Below are positions 1-8,540 of a stretch of DNA of 21,224 nt, piece after piece. The stretch is taken from the NCBI GenBank assembly GCA_023442755.1, contig JAEZXS010000078.1, positions 1-21,224 of the forward strand, given 5' to 3'. The notes under the pieces are model-generated. The model saw only the letters and a list, made by a program, of their open reading frames with translations, was not told where the DNA came from and did not search any database. The stretch's first letter is position 1. Each line of letters opens with the position of its first letter. Made by a program: the position numbers and the translations under genes. This DNA comes from Pseudomonadota bacterium (GTDB taxonomy: Bacteria > Desulfobacterota > Syntrophobacteria > Syntrophobacterales > Syntrophobacteraceae).

Positions 1-853
1 ACCCTCCGCCGACAACCGCCACGTTCCGAAACACCCCCGATTGCACCAGCCCCGAGGCAAGAATAAGCGTGTGAACCGGCGAGCAGCAGAAAGCCTTGAC
101 GTCGGCGCCGCTGCTGTTCACGCAGCCGGCGAACTCGGCCATGGCTTTTGCCAGGTTGCCCGCTCCGCGCTGGTAGCGATCTCCGACGCCTTCCTCTCCG
201 CAGCTCATTACGTAGTCTATCGCCTGTCCACCCGCTTCGAGATTCGTCAGGGCGTACCTGAGCGCAATTATCCCGGATGCCTTTGCGGAAAGGTTCTCGA
301 GCAAAATTGGAGCGCACAGATTTTCGTCTTCATCGTGTCCCTGGCGGAAACAGCCGACCAGTTCGCCTTTTTCGAAAAGCGGAATGGCTCCCGCTACGAT
401 CTCGGCATCCACGGCGCTTTTCTCGATCCCCGTCCCGATCCGGGAAAGATCGGCTTCCGTTATGAGCGAATGCCCTGCGAGCTTCGCGCGCACTTCTGCA
501 AGGAAGCCCGCTTCGAATTCCACGAGTTCGAACTCATCGACGATTTTCATGAATCCGTAGAACTCGGCCTGAGGCATGATTTCCCCGGATTTCGAAAATC
601 GGGCCCCCGGGCCCTGGACATGCTGGAACCAGGGCTGTTCGATATCCCAGAGCTTTTCCGGGCTCAAATTGCCGATGTAGACCTGGTGCGGCGGATACGC
701 TACGGCCTCTTCGTAGCTCCTCAGGCTTGCGCTGATGCGGCCGAGGAGTTCCGGGTCCTTCGGAATCTCCCGGGTGGGTTTCGAGCCGTACCGCACGAGG
801 TCCGGCGTATGGATGAGTACATTGGAAATACTCTTTAAAACAGGGTAAGACAT
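1..853 (-). CDS. grdC: Glycine/sarcosine/betaine reductase component C, beta subunit (GrdC), 3' part outside window
   Basis: The reading frame is open from an ATG at 853 to the left edge, giving 284 codons with no stop, so the C-terminal part lies outside. GrdC, with GrdD, makes component C, which takes the carboxymethyl-selenoether from GrdA and releases acetyl phosphate; it has a FabH/ketoacyl-synthase-like fold. The translation shows the GrdC-like N-terminus (MSYPVLKSISNVLIHTPDLV), the stretch EGVGDRYQRGAGN at about 221-233, and VNSSGADVKAFCCSPVH at 245-261 with a Cys pair at 256-257. The start is preceded by GGGAGAG with 3 nt spacing. It follows the grdB-type gene by 19 nt in the same operon. 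The family call is by recognition of these motifs and the gene order; grdD is expected next on the left. Confidence 0.88.
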   Translation of the reverse strand, partial: MSYPVLKSISNVLIHTPDLVRYGSKPTREIPKDPELLGRISASLRSYEEAVAYPPHQVYIGNLSPEKLWDIEQPWFQHVQGPGARFSKSGEIMPQAEFYGFMKIVDEFELVEFEAGFLAEVRAKLAGHSLITEADLSRIGTGIEKSAVDAEIVAGAIPLFEKGELVGCFRQGHDEDENLCAPILLENLSAKASGIIALRYALTNLEAGGQAIDYVMSCGEEGVGDRYQRGAGNLAKAMAEFAGCVNSSGADVKAFCCSPVHTLILASGLVQSGVFRNVAVVGGG

Positions 854-872
854 TTTCTCTCCCTTATTGATT

Positions 873-2177
873 TTATTCGGAAAACAGCTTCTGCCCGTCT
901 ATACGGGTCCCGATAGCCTTGAGCGCCTTCCGAACGAGCTTGCGCCTGAGCAGCTTTTCCGTTCCCGCGCTGAGTTCGGGGTTCCCAAGCGGATGAGGTA
1001 TCCCCAGTGCCGGCACGACCCGGTTGGCTCCGATTGCCATTGCAATGGGTGTGATCGTGCAGATCTGGGCTGTCGGGATGCCCGCGCGTTCCAACTCTTT
1101 CGTGAGCGTTGCACCGCAACGCGTGCCGGTGCCTCAGGTGGAGGTGAGTATCACGCCGTCAACACCGTCCGCCTTTAGCGCTTCGGCGATTTCCCTGCCG
1201 AACCGGCGGCTGTTGTCCATGGTCGTACCGTTGCCGGTGGTGGTGAAGAAGTAGTCCGCCATGCTGCCGATCTCGCCATCCTTCACGCACTCCCTCAAGG
1301 CATCGACAGGAAGCACCCGGTCGGGATCTGCATTGGCGGCCACGTTGCTGTAGCCGCCGTGTACCGACTGAAATTGCGACGGCTCCAAGCCGTCCAGACC
1401 GGCAATGCTGTATCGCAGGTATTTGGTGGCCCGGGCGGATTCCAGCTTGTCGGGATTGCCCCTGGGCACGATCCCCCCCTCGGTGACAAGGGCAATGCGG
1501 GCATGACGAATATCCTCGACGGGAGGTGCGGGCGGGACCGCCTCGAAGACGGGCATTGGCAGCTCGGTCTTGTACGGGTTGCCCGAGAGCTTATCGAGGA
1601 GCATATCCACGGCGCGCTCCGCTCCGGACCTGGCAGCTCGCAAGTTCCTGCGAATCCCGCGGGGCAGGATTCCCTCTTCCTCGGGCGTGCCGAGCGGTTT
1701 TCCGGCGGCGAGCTTGAGACCGACAGCCGCCATCGTGGCGACCGCCGCACGCATCCCGGCCGCTGAAGAACCGGTGCCGACGCAAATGATTTCCTTCCTG
1801 AAAAGTTCCGCTCCGGGGTTTTCCGGAAACATTCCCGTAATTGCAGGAATATTGAGATTTTCTTGAACCGCCTTGCAAACGGCGGCACACGCGGGACCGT
1901 ACCGGCCGGCATTGAAAGCCGGTCCGGCAAAGACAAGGTCCGGGGAAAACGAACGGATCAGGTCCAGGACTTCCGATGAGGCCTTTTCGGGCTGCTCGGC
2001 GAAATAGTTGTCTCCGCAGATGATGGTTGCAACCACCTTCGCCCCATCGCCGACAGCCGCCTGCAGCGCCAGGCCCGGTCCGATCGGTTGTTCGCGAACA
2101 CAAGGGCCGACCCCGGCATGGTCTTCCCCGCCAATCTGGCCAAAAAACTGGTTCAGATAGTGTACGATTCTTTTCAT
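873..2177 (-). CDS. grdB: Selenocysteine-containing reductase component B subunit, GrdB/GrdF/GrdH type (UGA decoded as Sec)
   Basis: A 434-residue protein if the in-frame UGA at 1134-1136 is read as selenocysteine (U348); the frame then runs on to TAA at 873-875. Around the UGA the translation reads ILTST-U-GTGTRCGAT, followed by ERAGIPTAQICTITPIA and ANRVVPALGIPHPLGNP, which is the GrdB-family C-terminal region. The usual family motif is UGTCTRCG, so one Cys is Gly here. GrdB is the selenoprotein gamma subunit of component B; its Sec attacks the substrate held as a Schiff base on the GrdE pyruvoyl group. The ATG at 2177 has an excellent ribosome site (GGAGGAGGTGA) 14 nt after the grdE stop. 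Sequence alone does not separate the glycine (GrdB), sarcosine (GrdF) and betaine (GrdH) versions. A standard gene caller would split this gene at the UGA. Confidence 0.92.
1106..1122 (-). promoter_or_regulatory. SECIS-like hairpin directing Sec insertion at the grdB UGA
   Basis: On the minus strand, 11 nt after the UGA (1136-1134), GCGTTGC-GGT-GCAACGC forms a perfect 7-bp stem with a GGU loop whose first base lies 19 nt after the UGA. Bacterial SECIS elements are hairpins inside the coding region directly 3' of the UGA, with G/U in the apical loop. Position and shape fit; binding by SelB is inferred. Confidence 0.72.
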
Positions 2178-2191
2178 CCCGTCACCTCCTC

Positions 2192-3439
2192 CTAGTATTC
2201 CCGCACAGTTGAGAACCCGGCCCCGAACTGGTTCGTAGAGGTGTAAACGCGTCCGAGCGCGATTGCGATCCGGTCTTCCGGCTTTCCTTTGACGCCCGCA
2301 ATCTCCGCTCCTCCGATGACGCGCTCGACCGGCGGGAGGTCAACGACCGTGTCATTGTTTCCCGTCGTCACGACGGCATCGGCCTGGGGAACGGTATCCA
2401 CCAGGGATTGCTGGTCGCCTTCCGCACCGGCGATCTCATTGATGAGCATTACCGTTCGGATTCCCAGCTTTTCGCACTCGACGCAGCAGAGCATGAGGTC
2501 CGTATCGGCGTGCCCTCCCCCTTCCTGGGTCATGACTACTCCGCCGGCGCCGAGTTGCGCGGCCAGTTTGGCGGCGAATTTCGCAGAGCGTTCCTTTTCT
2601 TTCAACGTACTGTGCTCGTTGGCGATAATTACGCCTGCGAAGAGAAGGTCCCTGCCGTGCCTCCGATAAAGCTCCCGCACCACGGGGTTGTTCTGATGCA
2701 GGTATGTGGGGTTCTTCTGGCAGGCGATAATGTAATTGCTGCTGACGATTGCCCCGTCGAGGACTTCGTTTGGATGCAGGATCGTAGGTAAGAGAGCGCG
2801 TGCGTTCTCTCCGTAGACAAACGTGTCCCTCAAAGTCCCCTGCGACTGGAGGTGGCATATGTAGCAGACGCGGGGAAGGTCCCGGGACTCTGTGTCCAGG
2901 GAAAATTCCTCGATCTCGGTGGGTTGGAGATTTCTCGTCGTTTCCGCAAGATATTCCGCTGTTTCGAGTGCTGCGTTTCGTGTCGCGCGGTCGAACTCGA
3001 TATCGCTCGTATCGGGAAACGGAGTACACAGAAGAACGACGTTTATCGTTTTCGAGAAGACGGTGTAATCGGCGCCGTTGCCGGACATGTCCACAATGCC
3101 TTCCTGGATGCCCTGGCGCGATCCGGTCTGCAGGACGGCAACCCCGTCCAGGCAATGGGTGCGGCCGTTTCCGGCAATTTCCATCTTTCCGAGCATTCCA
3201 GGAAAACCGCTCGCGCCACCGCTGATCTTTATCCTGGGTTCGACGGCATCCATGATGTGCACAATGCGGACGGACTCGCCGGGGACGGCTATCTCGACGT
3301 CCACGGATTGGAATAGACCGTCGCGGTTGAGAAGGCGAAGCAGTTCTTCCTTATTGACGGTCAGGACCCCGCCGTTCAGTGCGGTTGCGACCCCGAATCT
3401 CACGCTGTCCACCTTGAATCTGCATAGTTCCAGTTTCAA
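2192..3439 (-). CDS. grdE: Reductase component B proprotein, alpha/beta subunits (GrdE type, pyruvoyl-forming)
   Basis: A 415-residue protein from a TTG start at 3439, or 426 from an upstream TTG at 3472. The inner TTG is preferred: AGGAG lies 6 nt upstream, and the protein then begins MKLELCRFKVDSVRFG, like GrdE proteins. GrdE is made as one chain and cleaved at an internal Cys, which becomes the pyruvoyl group of the alpha subunit. The matching Cys is in SSNYIIACQKNPTYLHQNNP, residue 240 from this start, close to Cys242 of characterised homologues. Other family-like stretches are GGVVMTQEGGGHADTD and DAVVTTGNNDTVVDLPPVERVIGG. It starts 19 nt after the transporter stop and ends 14 nt before grdB. 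The substrate (glycine, sarcosine, betaine or other) is not shown by the sequence. Confidence 0.92.
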   Translation of the reverse strand: MKLELCRFKVDSVRFGVATALNGGVLTVNKEELLRLLNRDGLFQSVDVEIAVPGESVRIVHIMDAVEPRIKISGGASGFPGMLGKMEIAGNGRTHCLDGVAVLQTGSRQGIQEGIVDMSGNGADYTVFSKTINVVLLCTPFPDTSDIEFDRATRNAALETAEYLAETTRNLQPTEIEEFSLDTESRDLPRVCYICHLQSQGTLRDTFVYGENARALLPTILHPNEVLDGAIVSSNYIIACQKNPTYLHQNNPVVRELYRRHGRDLLFAGVIIANEHSTLKEKERSAKFAAKLAAQLGAGGVVMTQEGGGHADTDLMLCCVECEKLGIRTVMLINEIAGAEGDQQSLVDTVPQADAVVTTGNNDTVVDLPPVERVIGGAEIAGVKGKPEDRIAIALGRVYTSTNQFGAGFSTVREY

Positions 3440-3458
3440 AGCTTGCTCCTCTCTTGTG

Positions 3459-4907
3459 CTAAATGACGCCAACCCAGCGCCAGTAGGTTGCCGAAAAAAT
3501 CATCATCAGGATAACCGCCGCGAGCATGAGCGGGATTCCGACCTTGAGCATGTCGTTTGAGCTGAAGGTGTCCGAAGTATATGCAACCATCGACATCGGA
3601 GTGTTAACAGGGAGAACTACGGAGAACTGGACGCTGTAGTAGAGGATAAGTGTGAGTCCCCAGACGCTGAGGCCCGAATTGGGTATTCCCTGGGCAAAGC
3701 CGATTGCGGTGGGAACCAGGGCGGCGACGGCAGCCGACCTTGCGGAAAAGGCCAGGGCGAATATTGCGAAGAAAAGCCCGGCCGTTCCGATGAGGATCAG
3801 GGGAGGCCATTTATCGACGCCCAGGCTGATGATCGTGTTCTGGGCGACCCAGGCGGCTGCGCCGCTCTTGAGAAGCTGCTGGCCAAGGGAGATGGCCGCG
3901 CCGAAGAGCATGAGGGTTCCCCAGTTGACCTTGCCCGACATCTCTTTCCAGTTCGTAACGGCAATTCCGGGGAAAAACATTGCAACCACCGCGAGGAGCG
4001 CGACAGTGCTGCTGTCCAGGGAATGAAGCGTCTTGCCGGTCGCCCACAAACCGATCGTGACCAGCATGATTACGAGCAGGTTCCGTTCCTTGACCGTTAT
4101 GGGACCGAGCTTTTTGTACTGCTCGCGGATTTTTTCGCAGCCGCCTTCAAGCTCGTCGCAGCTGACCGGGAAGTACCTGTTTATGATAAAGAGGAGAACA
4201 CCTCCTATGACAATGGAGAAAGGAACGCCGTAGATGGCCCACTGCAGCCAGGTGATCTCTTGCTTCGTGGCCTGCGCGATAAAAGCGGCCGTCTGTATGG
4301 GCGGCGCCCCGGAAGTGAGGATTCCCATGCCGGCAATCCCCGTCCCGAAGGCAACCAGGAGAAACATTCCCTTGGCCAGGTTTTCCTTTTTTTCGATCTT
4401 GAAAGCTTCGACGATGCCAAGGCATATGGCGGTCATAAGGGCCGCGTTTGCGGCCTGCGCCGGGATGAATACGGTCAGGACGAATGCCATAAGCAAAACG
4501 CCCAGGCGGACACGGCCGGGCTTCGCGCCCATCAGGGTGAGGACGAAATAGCCTATGCGGGTGCCGAGGCCGGTTTTTTCGATCGCGGCAGCCAGGAAGA
4601 GGGCCGCGACCACGAGGACCCATGCACCCGAAGCAAAACCCGAGAGTGCCATTCCGAGCGCCTTGCTTGTTCCGATAAGTTTTGCAGATGTCGGGAGGTC
4701 AGGGGAAAAGCCGACGAGTAGAGTCATTGCGACTATGAGGAAAAAGGAACTCGTGGCGTAACCGACCGCTTCGGTAACCCAGAGAACGAGCATGAAGAGG
4801 AGTACGGACAGAAGAGCATGTCCGGTAGGGGTGATGTCCGTGAAATGCAGTGATTGGAAGAGTATCAGAATAACAAACGCCGATATTATGCCGATCGCCT
4901 TGCGCAT
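3459..4907 (-). CDS. DASS/SLC13-family anion:sodium symporter
   Basis: A 482-residue, very hydrophobic protein with about a dozen membrane segments. It resembles the divalent anion:Na+ symporter (SLC13/CitT/ArsB-like) superfamily: an N-terminal half containing VTEAVGYATSSFF, QAANAALMTA (about 151-160) and LTSGAPPIQTAAF (198-209), and a C-terminal half repeating the fold with NTPMSMVAYTS at 435-445, the place of the family's substrate/sodium Asn-Thr loop. The start ATG has AGAAGGGA 5 nt upstream. It is the first gene of the operon with grdE, grdB and grdC, so it may import the reductase substrate or an organic acid. That is unusual, because glycine or betaine would be expected to use BCCT, ABC or Na+/alanine-type carriers. 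The exact anion is unknown. Confidence 0.85.
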   Translation of the reverse strand: MRKAIGIISAFVILILFQSLHFTDITPTGHALLSVLLFMLVLWVTEAVGYATSSFFLIVAMTLLVGFSPDLPTSAKLIGTSKALGMALSGFASGAWVLVVAALFLAAAIEKTGLGTRIGYFVLTLMGAKPGRVRLGVLLMAFVLTVFIPAQAANAALMTAICLGIVEAFKIEKKENLAKGMFLLVAFGTGIAGMGILTSGAPPIQTAAFIAQATKQEITWLQWAIYGVPFSIVIGGVLLFIINRYFPVSCDELEGGCEKIREQYKKLGPITVKERNLLVIMLVTIGLWATGKTLHSLDSSTVALLAVVAMFFPGIAVTNWKEMSGKVNWGTLMLFGAAISLGQQLLKSGAAAWVAQNTIISLGVDKWPPLILIGTAGLFFAIFALAFSARSAAVAALVPTAIGFAQGIPNSGLSVWGLTLILYYSVQFSVVLPVNTPMSMVAYTSDTFSSNDMLKVGIPLMLAAVILMMIFSATYWRWVGVI

Positions 4908-5029
4908 GGGAATCCCTTCTCCTGTGAGGCAGCAAAAACCGTTTTGTATCTGTAATCTCTACGAATCCGCGGCTGGTGCCAAAATCACCCCCTTTTCCTC
5001 TATTGATGCCGCCCGCCTGGAAGCGGCAT

Positions 5030-5058
5030 TTTGTACATATGTATATTTGTCTATACAA
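5030..5058 (-). promoter_or_regulatory. Candidate promoter of the transporter-grd operon
   Basis: On the minus strand TTGTAT (5058-5053), a 17-nt spacer, then TACAAA (5035-5030). Matches to sigma-70 are partial (3/6 and 4/6), but the site is the only AT-rich block upstream of the operon and overlaps the dyad at 5047-5058. Confidence 0.3.
5047..5058. promoter_or_regulatory. GntR/HutC-like operator dyad
   Basis: TTGTCTATACAA contains GTCTATAC, which fits the GT-M-TA-K-AC core described for HutC-subfamily GntR regulators, flanked by TT/AA to make a 12-bp dyad. It overlaps the putative -35 of the grd operon, as a repressor site would. No GntR gene is in the window, so the regulator is unknown. 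Confidence 0.4.
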
Positions 5059-5223
5059 TTCTAAAGATAAAGGAGTCAAGGATTTTTCGTTGTTCGGTTG
5101 GGACGAAATACGATGGGGGACGAGAAGGCTATCCGAATCCGAGCGAAGAGCGATTCACGATGAAAGCCCTATGGTTTATTAGAACCTGCCGATTATAAGC
5201 CGTTTGTCCGGTATGGGTTTACT

Positions 5224-5252
5224 TGGACAAATTTCGCGATCAAACTTATATT
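5224..5252 (+). promoter_or_regulatory. Sigma-70-type promoter for the M16C peptidase gene
   Basis: TGGACA (5224-5229) and TATATT (5247-5252) are separated by exactly 17 nt; each matches the consensus at 5 of 6 positions. It would leave a leader of about 140 nt before the ATG at 5398. Confidence 0.5.
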
Positions 5253-5397
5253 CGTGCGGATGCCGCAGCGGGAGACATTGACGGTTTCGTTTTGTCGGGC
5301 GCCTGTCCCCGTGCAAGCGCGGCCCCGTTCCCCATTGTAAAAGTATCCCTGGCTGTATTTTGACACTCCAATGAAATCCACGAAATGAGGCCCGAAG

Positions 5398-8322
5398 ATG
5401 GCAGCGAACAAAGCCTATGAACTGGTATTTGAGAGAGAAATTCCCGAGATAAGGACCTTTGCCCGTTACTACCGGCACATCCGGACCGGAGCCGAAGTCC
5501 TCTCGCTCATAAACGACGACGACAACAAAGTTTTCGGCATCGTATTCCGCACGCCCCCGAACGATTCGACCGGGGTGGCCCACATCCTGGAGCACTCGGT
5601 TCTGTGCGGGTCGCGCAAATACCCGGTCAAGGAACCCTTCGTGGAACTTCTGAAGGGGTCGCTCAAGACCTTTCTCAATGCCTTCACCTATCCCGACAAG
5701 ACATGCTATCCCGTGGCAAGCCAGAACGTGCAGGATTTCTACAACCTCATAGACGTCTACCTCGATGCCGTCTTCTATCCCCGAATCACTCCCGCAATTT
5801 TCCAGCAGGAAGGCTGGCACTACGAACTGGAAAATCCGGACGCTCCGCTGGGCATCAAGGGCGTGGTATACAATGAGATGAAGGGCGTTTATTCTTCGCC
5901 CGACAGCCTGCTTGCCGAGCTTTCTCAGCAGTCGCTCTTCCCGGATACAACCTACGGGCTGGACTCGGGAGGCGATCCCAAAATCATTCCCCGGCTGACC
6001 TACGAGCAGTTCAAAGCGTTTCACGAAAGATTCTACCACCCCTCGAACGCGAGGATTTTCTTCCACGGAAACGACGATCCCGACCAGCGCCTGGAAATAC
6101 TCGAAGAGTATCTCGGGGCCTTCCGCAGAGCGGCGCCCGGCTCGGAAGTGCCGCTCCAGAAGCCTGAACCCGAGCCGAAGCGCATTGTCAGCCCCTTTGC
6201 CGCCGGTGAGGACGGCGCAGGCGATTCCGAAGGCCCCAAAGCCATGGTGACGGTGAACTGGCTGCTTCCGGAAACTACCGATCCCGGCCTGAACCTTGCC
6301 CTCCAGATCCTGGAATACGCCCTGCTCGGAATGCCCGGCTCTCCCCTGAAAAAAGCCCTGATAGAATCCGGTCTGGGTGAGGACCTTTGCGGAACAGGGC
6401 TTGAAAACGAACTGCGGCAGATATTCTTTTCCACCGGGCTGAAGGGAATACGGGTCGAGGATGCCGAAAAAGTCGAAAAGCTCATTTTCGACACCCTTGA
6501 GACGCTTGCCCGTGACGGAATCGATCCGGACGCGATAGAAGCGGGAGTAAACACGATCGAATTCCGCCTGCGCGAAAACAATCCGGGAGGCTACCCGCAG
6601 GGCCTCACAATAATGCTGCACGCGCTTTCGACCTGGCTCTACGACGCCGACCCGACGACGCTTCTGGCCTTCGAATCGCCTCTCGAATGGGTGAAGAACA
6701 CCCTCAAATCGGGCTCCTTTTTCCAGGACCTGATCCGCCGGTACCTGCTCGAAAACCGGCACAGATCGGTCGTGCTGCTCAAGCCGGAGAAGGGGCTCTC
6801 CGCCCGCCAGCTCGAAGAGGAACAGCGCAAGCTGAAAGACATCAAGAAATCGCTTCCCGCGGAAGAAATCCGGGAGATCATCGAAACCGCCGCAACGCTG
6901 CGTCGTATGCAGGTTGCACCCGATCCTCCGGAAGCTCTGGCAAAGATCCCCGTTCTCAAAATCGCCGATCTGGACAGGAAGAACAAACCCATCCCCATCG
7001 AATCCAACCGGATCGGGCAGGCGAAAGTGGTTTTCCACGACCTCTTTACAAGCGGGATAACTTACTTTGATGCCGGCATGGATTTGCGTGCTCTGCCCCA
7101 GGACCTTTTGCCCTACGCGCCGCTTTTCGGCCGCGCCCTCCTGGAAATGGGAACGAAGGTCCGGGACTTCGTGGCCCTGTCGCAAAGAATCAGCCGCAAA
7201 ACAGGCGGCATCCGTCCCGAGGTCTTCAGTTCAGCCGTTTTCAAAACCGAAGAACCCGTCGCGTACCTGTTTTTGCGGGGCAAGAGCATGGTCCCCCAGA
7301 CCCGGGAACTTATGGACATCCTCGGCGAGGCGATCGGGTCGGTAAAACTCGACAACCGGGAACGGTTCCGCCAAATCGTCCTGGAAGAAAAAGCCCGACA
7401 GGAGCGCAAAATCGTCCCGGTGGGGCACCAGGTGATCAACACCCGCATCCGGGCGCACTTCCACCTGGCCGACTGGGTGAGGGAACAAACCTGCGGAGTC
7501 AGCTATCTGCTGTTCCTGAACCGGCTTATAAAGGAAATCGACCATAACTGGGCGAAGGTCCTGGGCGACCTAGAACGGGTCCGCCAGCTTCTCGCAAACC
7601 GTTCTTCGATGGTCTTCAACATCACCCTGGACAGAAAGAACTTCGACCGGATTGAGCCGTCCCTGAAGGCGTTTCTGGATGCGCTGCCCGATGGGCCGGC
7701 TGCGAGACAGAAGTGGAATCCCGAGCTGTATGCGGAATTCGAGGGAATCACCATACCGGCGCAGGTGAACTATGTGGGCAAGGGGGCCAACCTGTTTCGG
7801 GAGGGATATGAATTCAAAGGATCGAGTAAGGTGATCGAGGGCTACCTTCGGACCTCCTGGCTCTGGGAGAAGGTTCGCGTCCAGGGAGGCGCCTACGGCG
7901 GCTTCTGTTCTTTCGACCACTTTTCGGGAACGTTCACCTTCCTCTCCTACCGCGACCCGAACCTTCTCGAAACTGTCGAAAACTACGACGGCACGGCCAG
8001 ATTCCTGAAGACCGCGGAAATCGGCGAAGAAGAGGTCCGCAAGGCGATAATCGGGGCCATCGGCGACATAGACAGCCACATGCTGCCCGACACCAAGGGG
8101 TACGTATCGCTGAAGCGCAGCCTGAGCGGGATCACCGAAGAGGATCGGCAGCGGATGCGGGATGATATTCTCGCGACGAGCGTGCGCGATTTCAGGGAGT
8201 TTGCGGATGCACTCGAAAAGGTGAACGACCGGGGAATCGTGAAAGTCCTGGGATCGCAGGCCTCAATCGATGCGGCGCTCTCCCGCCGTCCCGGCTGGCT
8301 GCAGACTTTCAGGCTGCTGTAG
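5398..8322 (+). CDS. M16C-family zinc metallopeptidase (presequence-protease/insulinase-like)
   Basis: A 974-residue single-chain M16C peptidase. This clan degrades peptides and unfolded fragments inside a closed chamber made of two similar halves. The inverted zinc motif HxxEH is AHILEH (H62, E65, H66), and the third zinc ligand is probably E160 in VVYNEMKG. The conserved PFVELLKGSLKTFLNAFTYPDKTCYPVAS region (from about residue 80) and the C-terminal-half substrate motif (RVQGGAYGG near 827-835) are both present, so the enzyme looks intact. Length fits Cym1/PreP and bacterial homologues of about 970 aa. No signal peptide is visible, so a cytoplasmic location is inferred. The ATG at 5398 is preceded by a modest GAGG. 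It is transcribed alone, away from the grd operon, and a repeat-rich gap follows. Confidence 0.93.
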   Translation: MAANKAYELVFEREIPEIRTFARYYRHIRTGAEVLSLINDDDNKVFGIVFRTPPNDSTGVAHILEHSVLCGSRKYPVKEPFVELLKGSLKTFLNAFTYPDKTCYPVASQNVQDFYNLIDVYLDAVFYPRITPAIFQQEGWHYELENPDAPLGIKGVVYNEMKGVYSSPDSLLAELSQQSLFPDTTYGLDSGGDPKIIPRLTYEQFKAFHERFYHPSNARIFFHGNDDPDQRLEILEEYLGAFRRAAPGSEVPLQKPEPEPKRIVSPFAAGEDGAGDSEGPKAMVTVNWLLPETTDPGLNLALQILEYALLGMPGSPLKKALIESGLGEDLCGTGLENELRQIFFSTGLKGIRVEDAEKVEKLIFDTLETLARDGIDPDAIEAGVNTIEFRLRENNPGGYPQGLTIMLHALSTWLYDADPTTLLAFESPLEWVKNTLKSGSFFQDLIRRYLLENRHRSVVLLKPEKGLSARQLEEEQRKLKDIKKSLPAEEIREIIETAATLRRMQVAPDPPEALAKIPVLKIADLDRKNKPIPIESNRIGQAKVVFHDLFTSGITYFDAGMDLRALPQDLLPYAPLFGRALLEMGTKVRDFVALSQRISRKTGGIRPEVFSSAVFKTEEPVAYLFLRGKSMVPQTRELMDILGEAIGSVKLDNRERFRQIVLEEKARQERKIVPVGHQVINTRIRAHFHLADWVREQTCGVSYLLFLNRLIKEIDHNWAKVLGDLERVRQLLANRSSMVFNITLDRKNFDRIEPSLKAFLDALPDGPAARQKWNPELYAEFEGITIPAQVNYVGKGANLFREGYEFKGSSKVIEGYLRTSWLWEKVRVQGGAYGGFCSFDHFSGTFTFLSYRDPNLLETVENYDGTARFLKTAEIGEEEVRKAIIGAIGDIDSHMLPDTKGYVSLKRSLSGITEEDRQRMRDDILATSVRDFREFADALEKVNDRGIVKVLGSQASIDAALSRRPGWLQTFRLL

Positions 8323-8367
8323 CCGCCCCGCTGTATTCTGTGGGAATAACCCGGGATGTCGTATCCT

Positions 8368-8389
8368 GTGGGAGCGTCTTCCAGCCGCG
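8368..8389 (+). repeat. REP-like palindrome, degenerate copy
   Basis: GTGGGAGCGTCTTCCAGCCGCG matches the better copies at 13307 and 15538 except for T instead of G in the stem (GCGTCT versus GCGGCT), which weakens the hairpin. Confidence 0.6.
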
Positions 8390-8420
8390 CAGATTGATGA
8401 CAAACTCTAGAATCATCGTG

Positions 8421-8516
8421 ATCGTCGTTCCGGCGAAAGCCGGAATCCAGTGTTTTCAAGCACTTCTGGGCCCAGACGCCTGCCCCGGACCCGATCCGGG
8501 GTTCGTCGGGGTGACG
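8421..8516. repeat. Composite palindromic intergenic repeat (MITE-like)
   Basis: It opens with TTCCGGCGAAAGCCGGAA (a stem with a GAAA loop) and continues with a second hairpin, CCCCGGACCCGATCCGGGG, ending in TTCGTCGGGGTGAC. The two ends, GTCGTTCCGGCGAA and the complement of the last 14 nt, match at 10 of 14 positions. Elements of this form (TTCC..GGAATCCAG linked to CCCGGA..TCCGGG) are common dispersed repeats in proteobacterial genomes. Confidence 0.6.
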
Positions 8517-8540
8517 GATTGAGGGCTTTTTCAACAGTCT

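Larger units (their letters stand above)
4908..5397. other. Divergent intergenic region between the grd operon and the M16C peptidase gene
   Basis: This 490-nt stretch has no convincing gene. It holds, from left to right, a leader of about 120 nt for the minus-strand operon with a hairpin (ATGCCGC at 5006-5012 with GCGGCAT at 5023-5029), an AT-rich block with a TTGTCTATACAA dyad at 5047-5058, and a plus-strand promoter at 5224-5252. A short open frame ending at 5182 lacks a well placed ribosome site. Confidence 0.6.

Noticed and set aside
41..838. A 265-codon plus-strand frame
   Set aside because: It is antisense to grdC, which has clear family motifs and a good ribosome site on the other strand.
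4908..5030. Glycine riboswitch in the leader of the grd operon
   Set aside because: The conserved glycine-aptamer core motifs were looked for by eye on the minus strand and not found; only a plain hairpin is seen.
4976..5182. Short plus-strand open frame
   Set aside because: It crosses the hairpin and operator-like block, and no start codon has a well-spaced ribosome site.
5179..7185. A 668-codon open frame on the minus strand
   Set aside because: It lies opposite the clear M16C peptidase gene, has no recognisable domain, and follows from the high GC and codon bias of the plus-strand gene.
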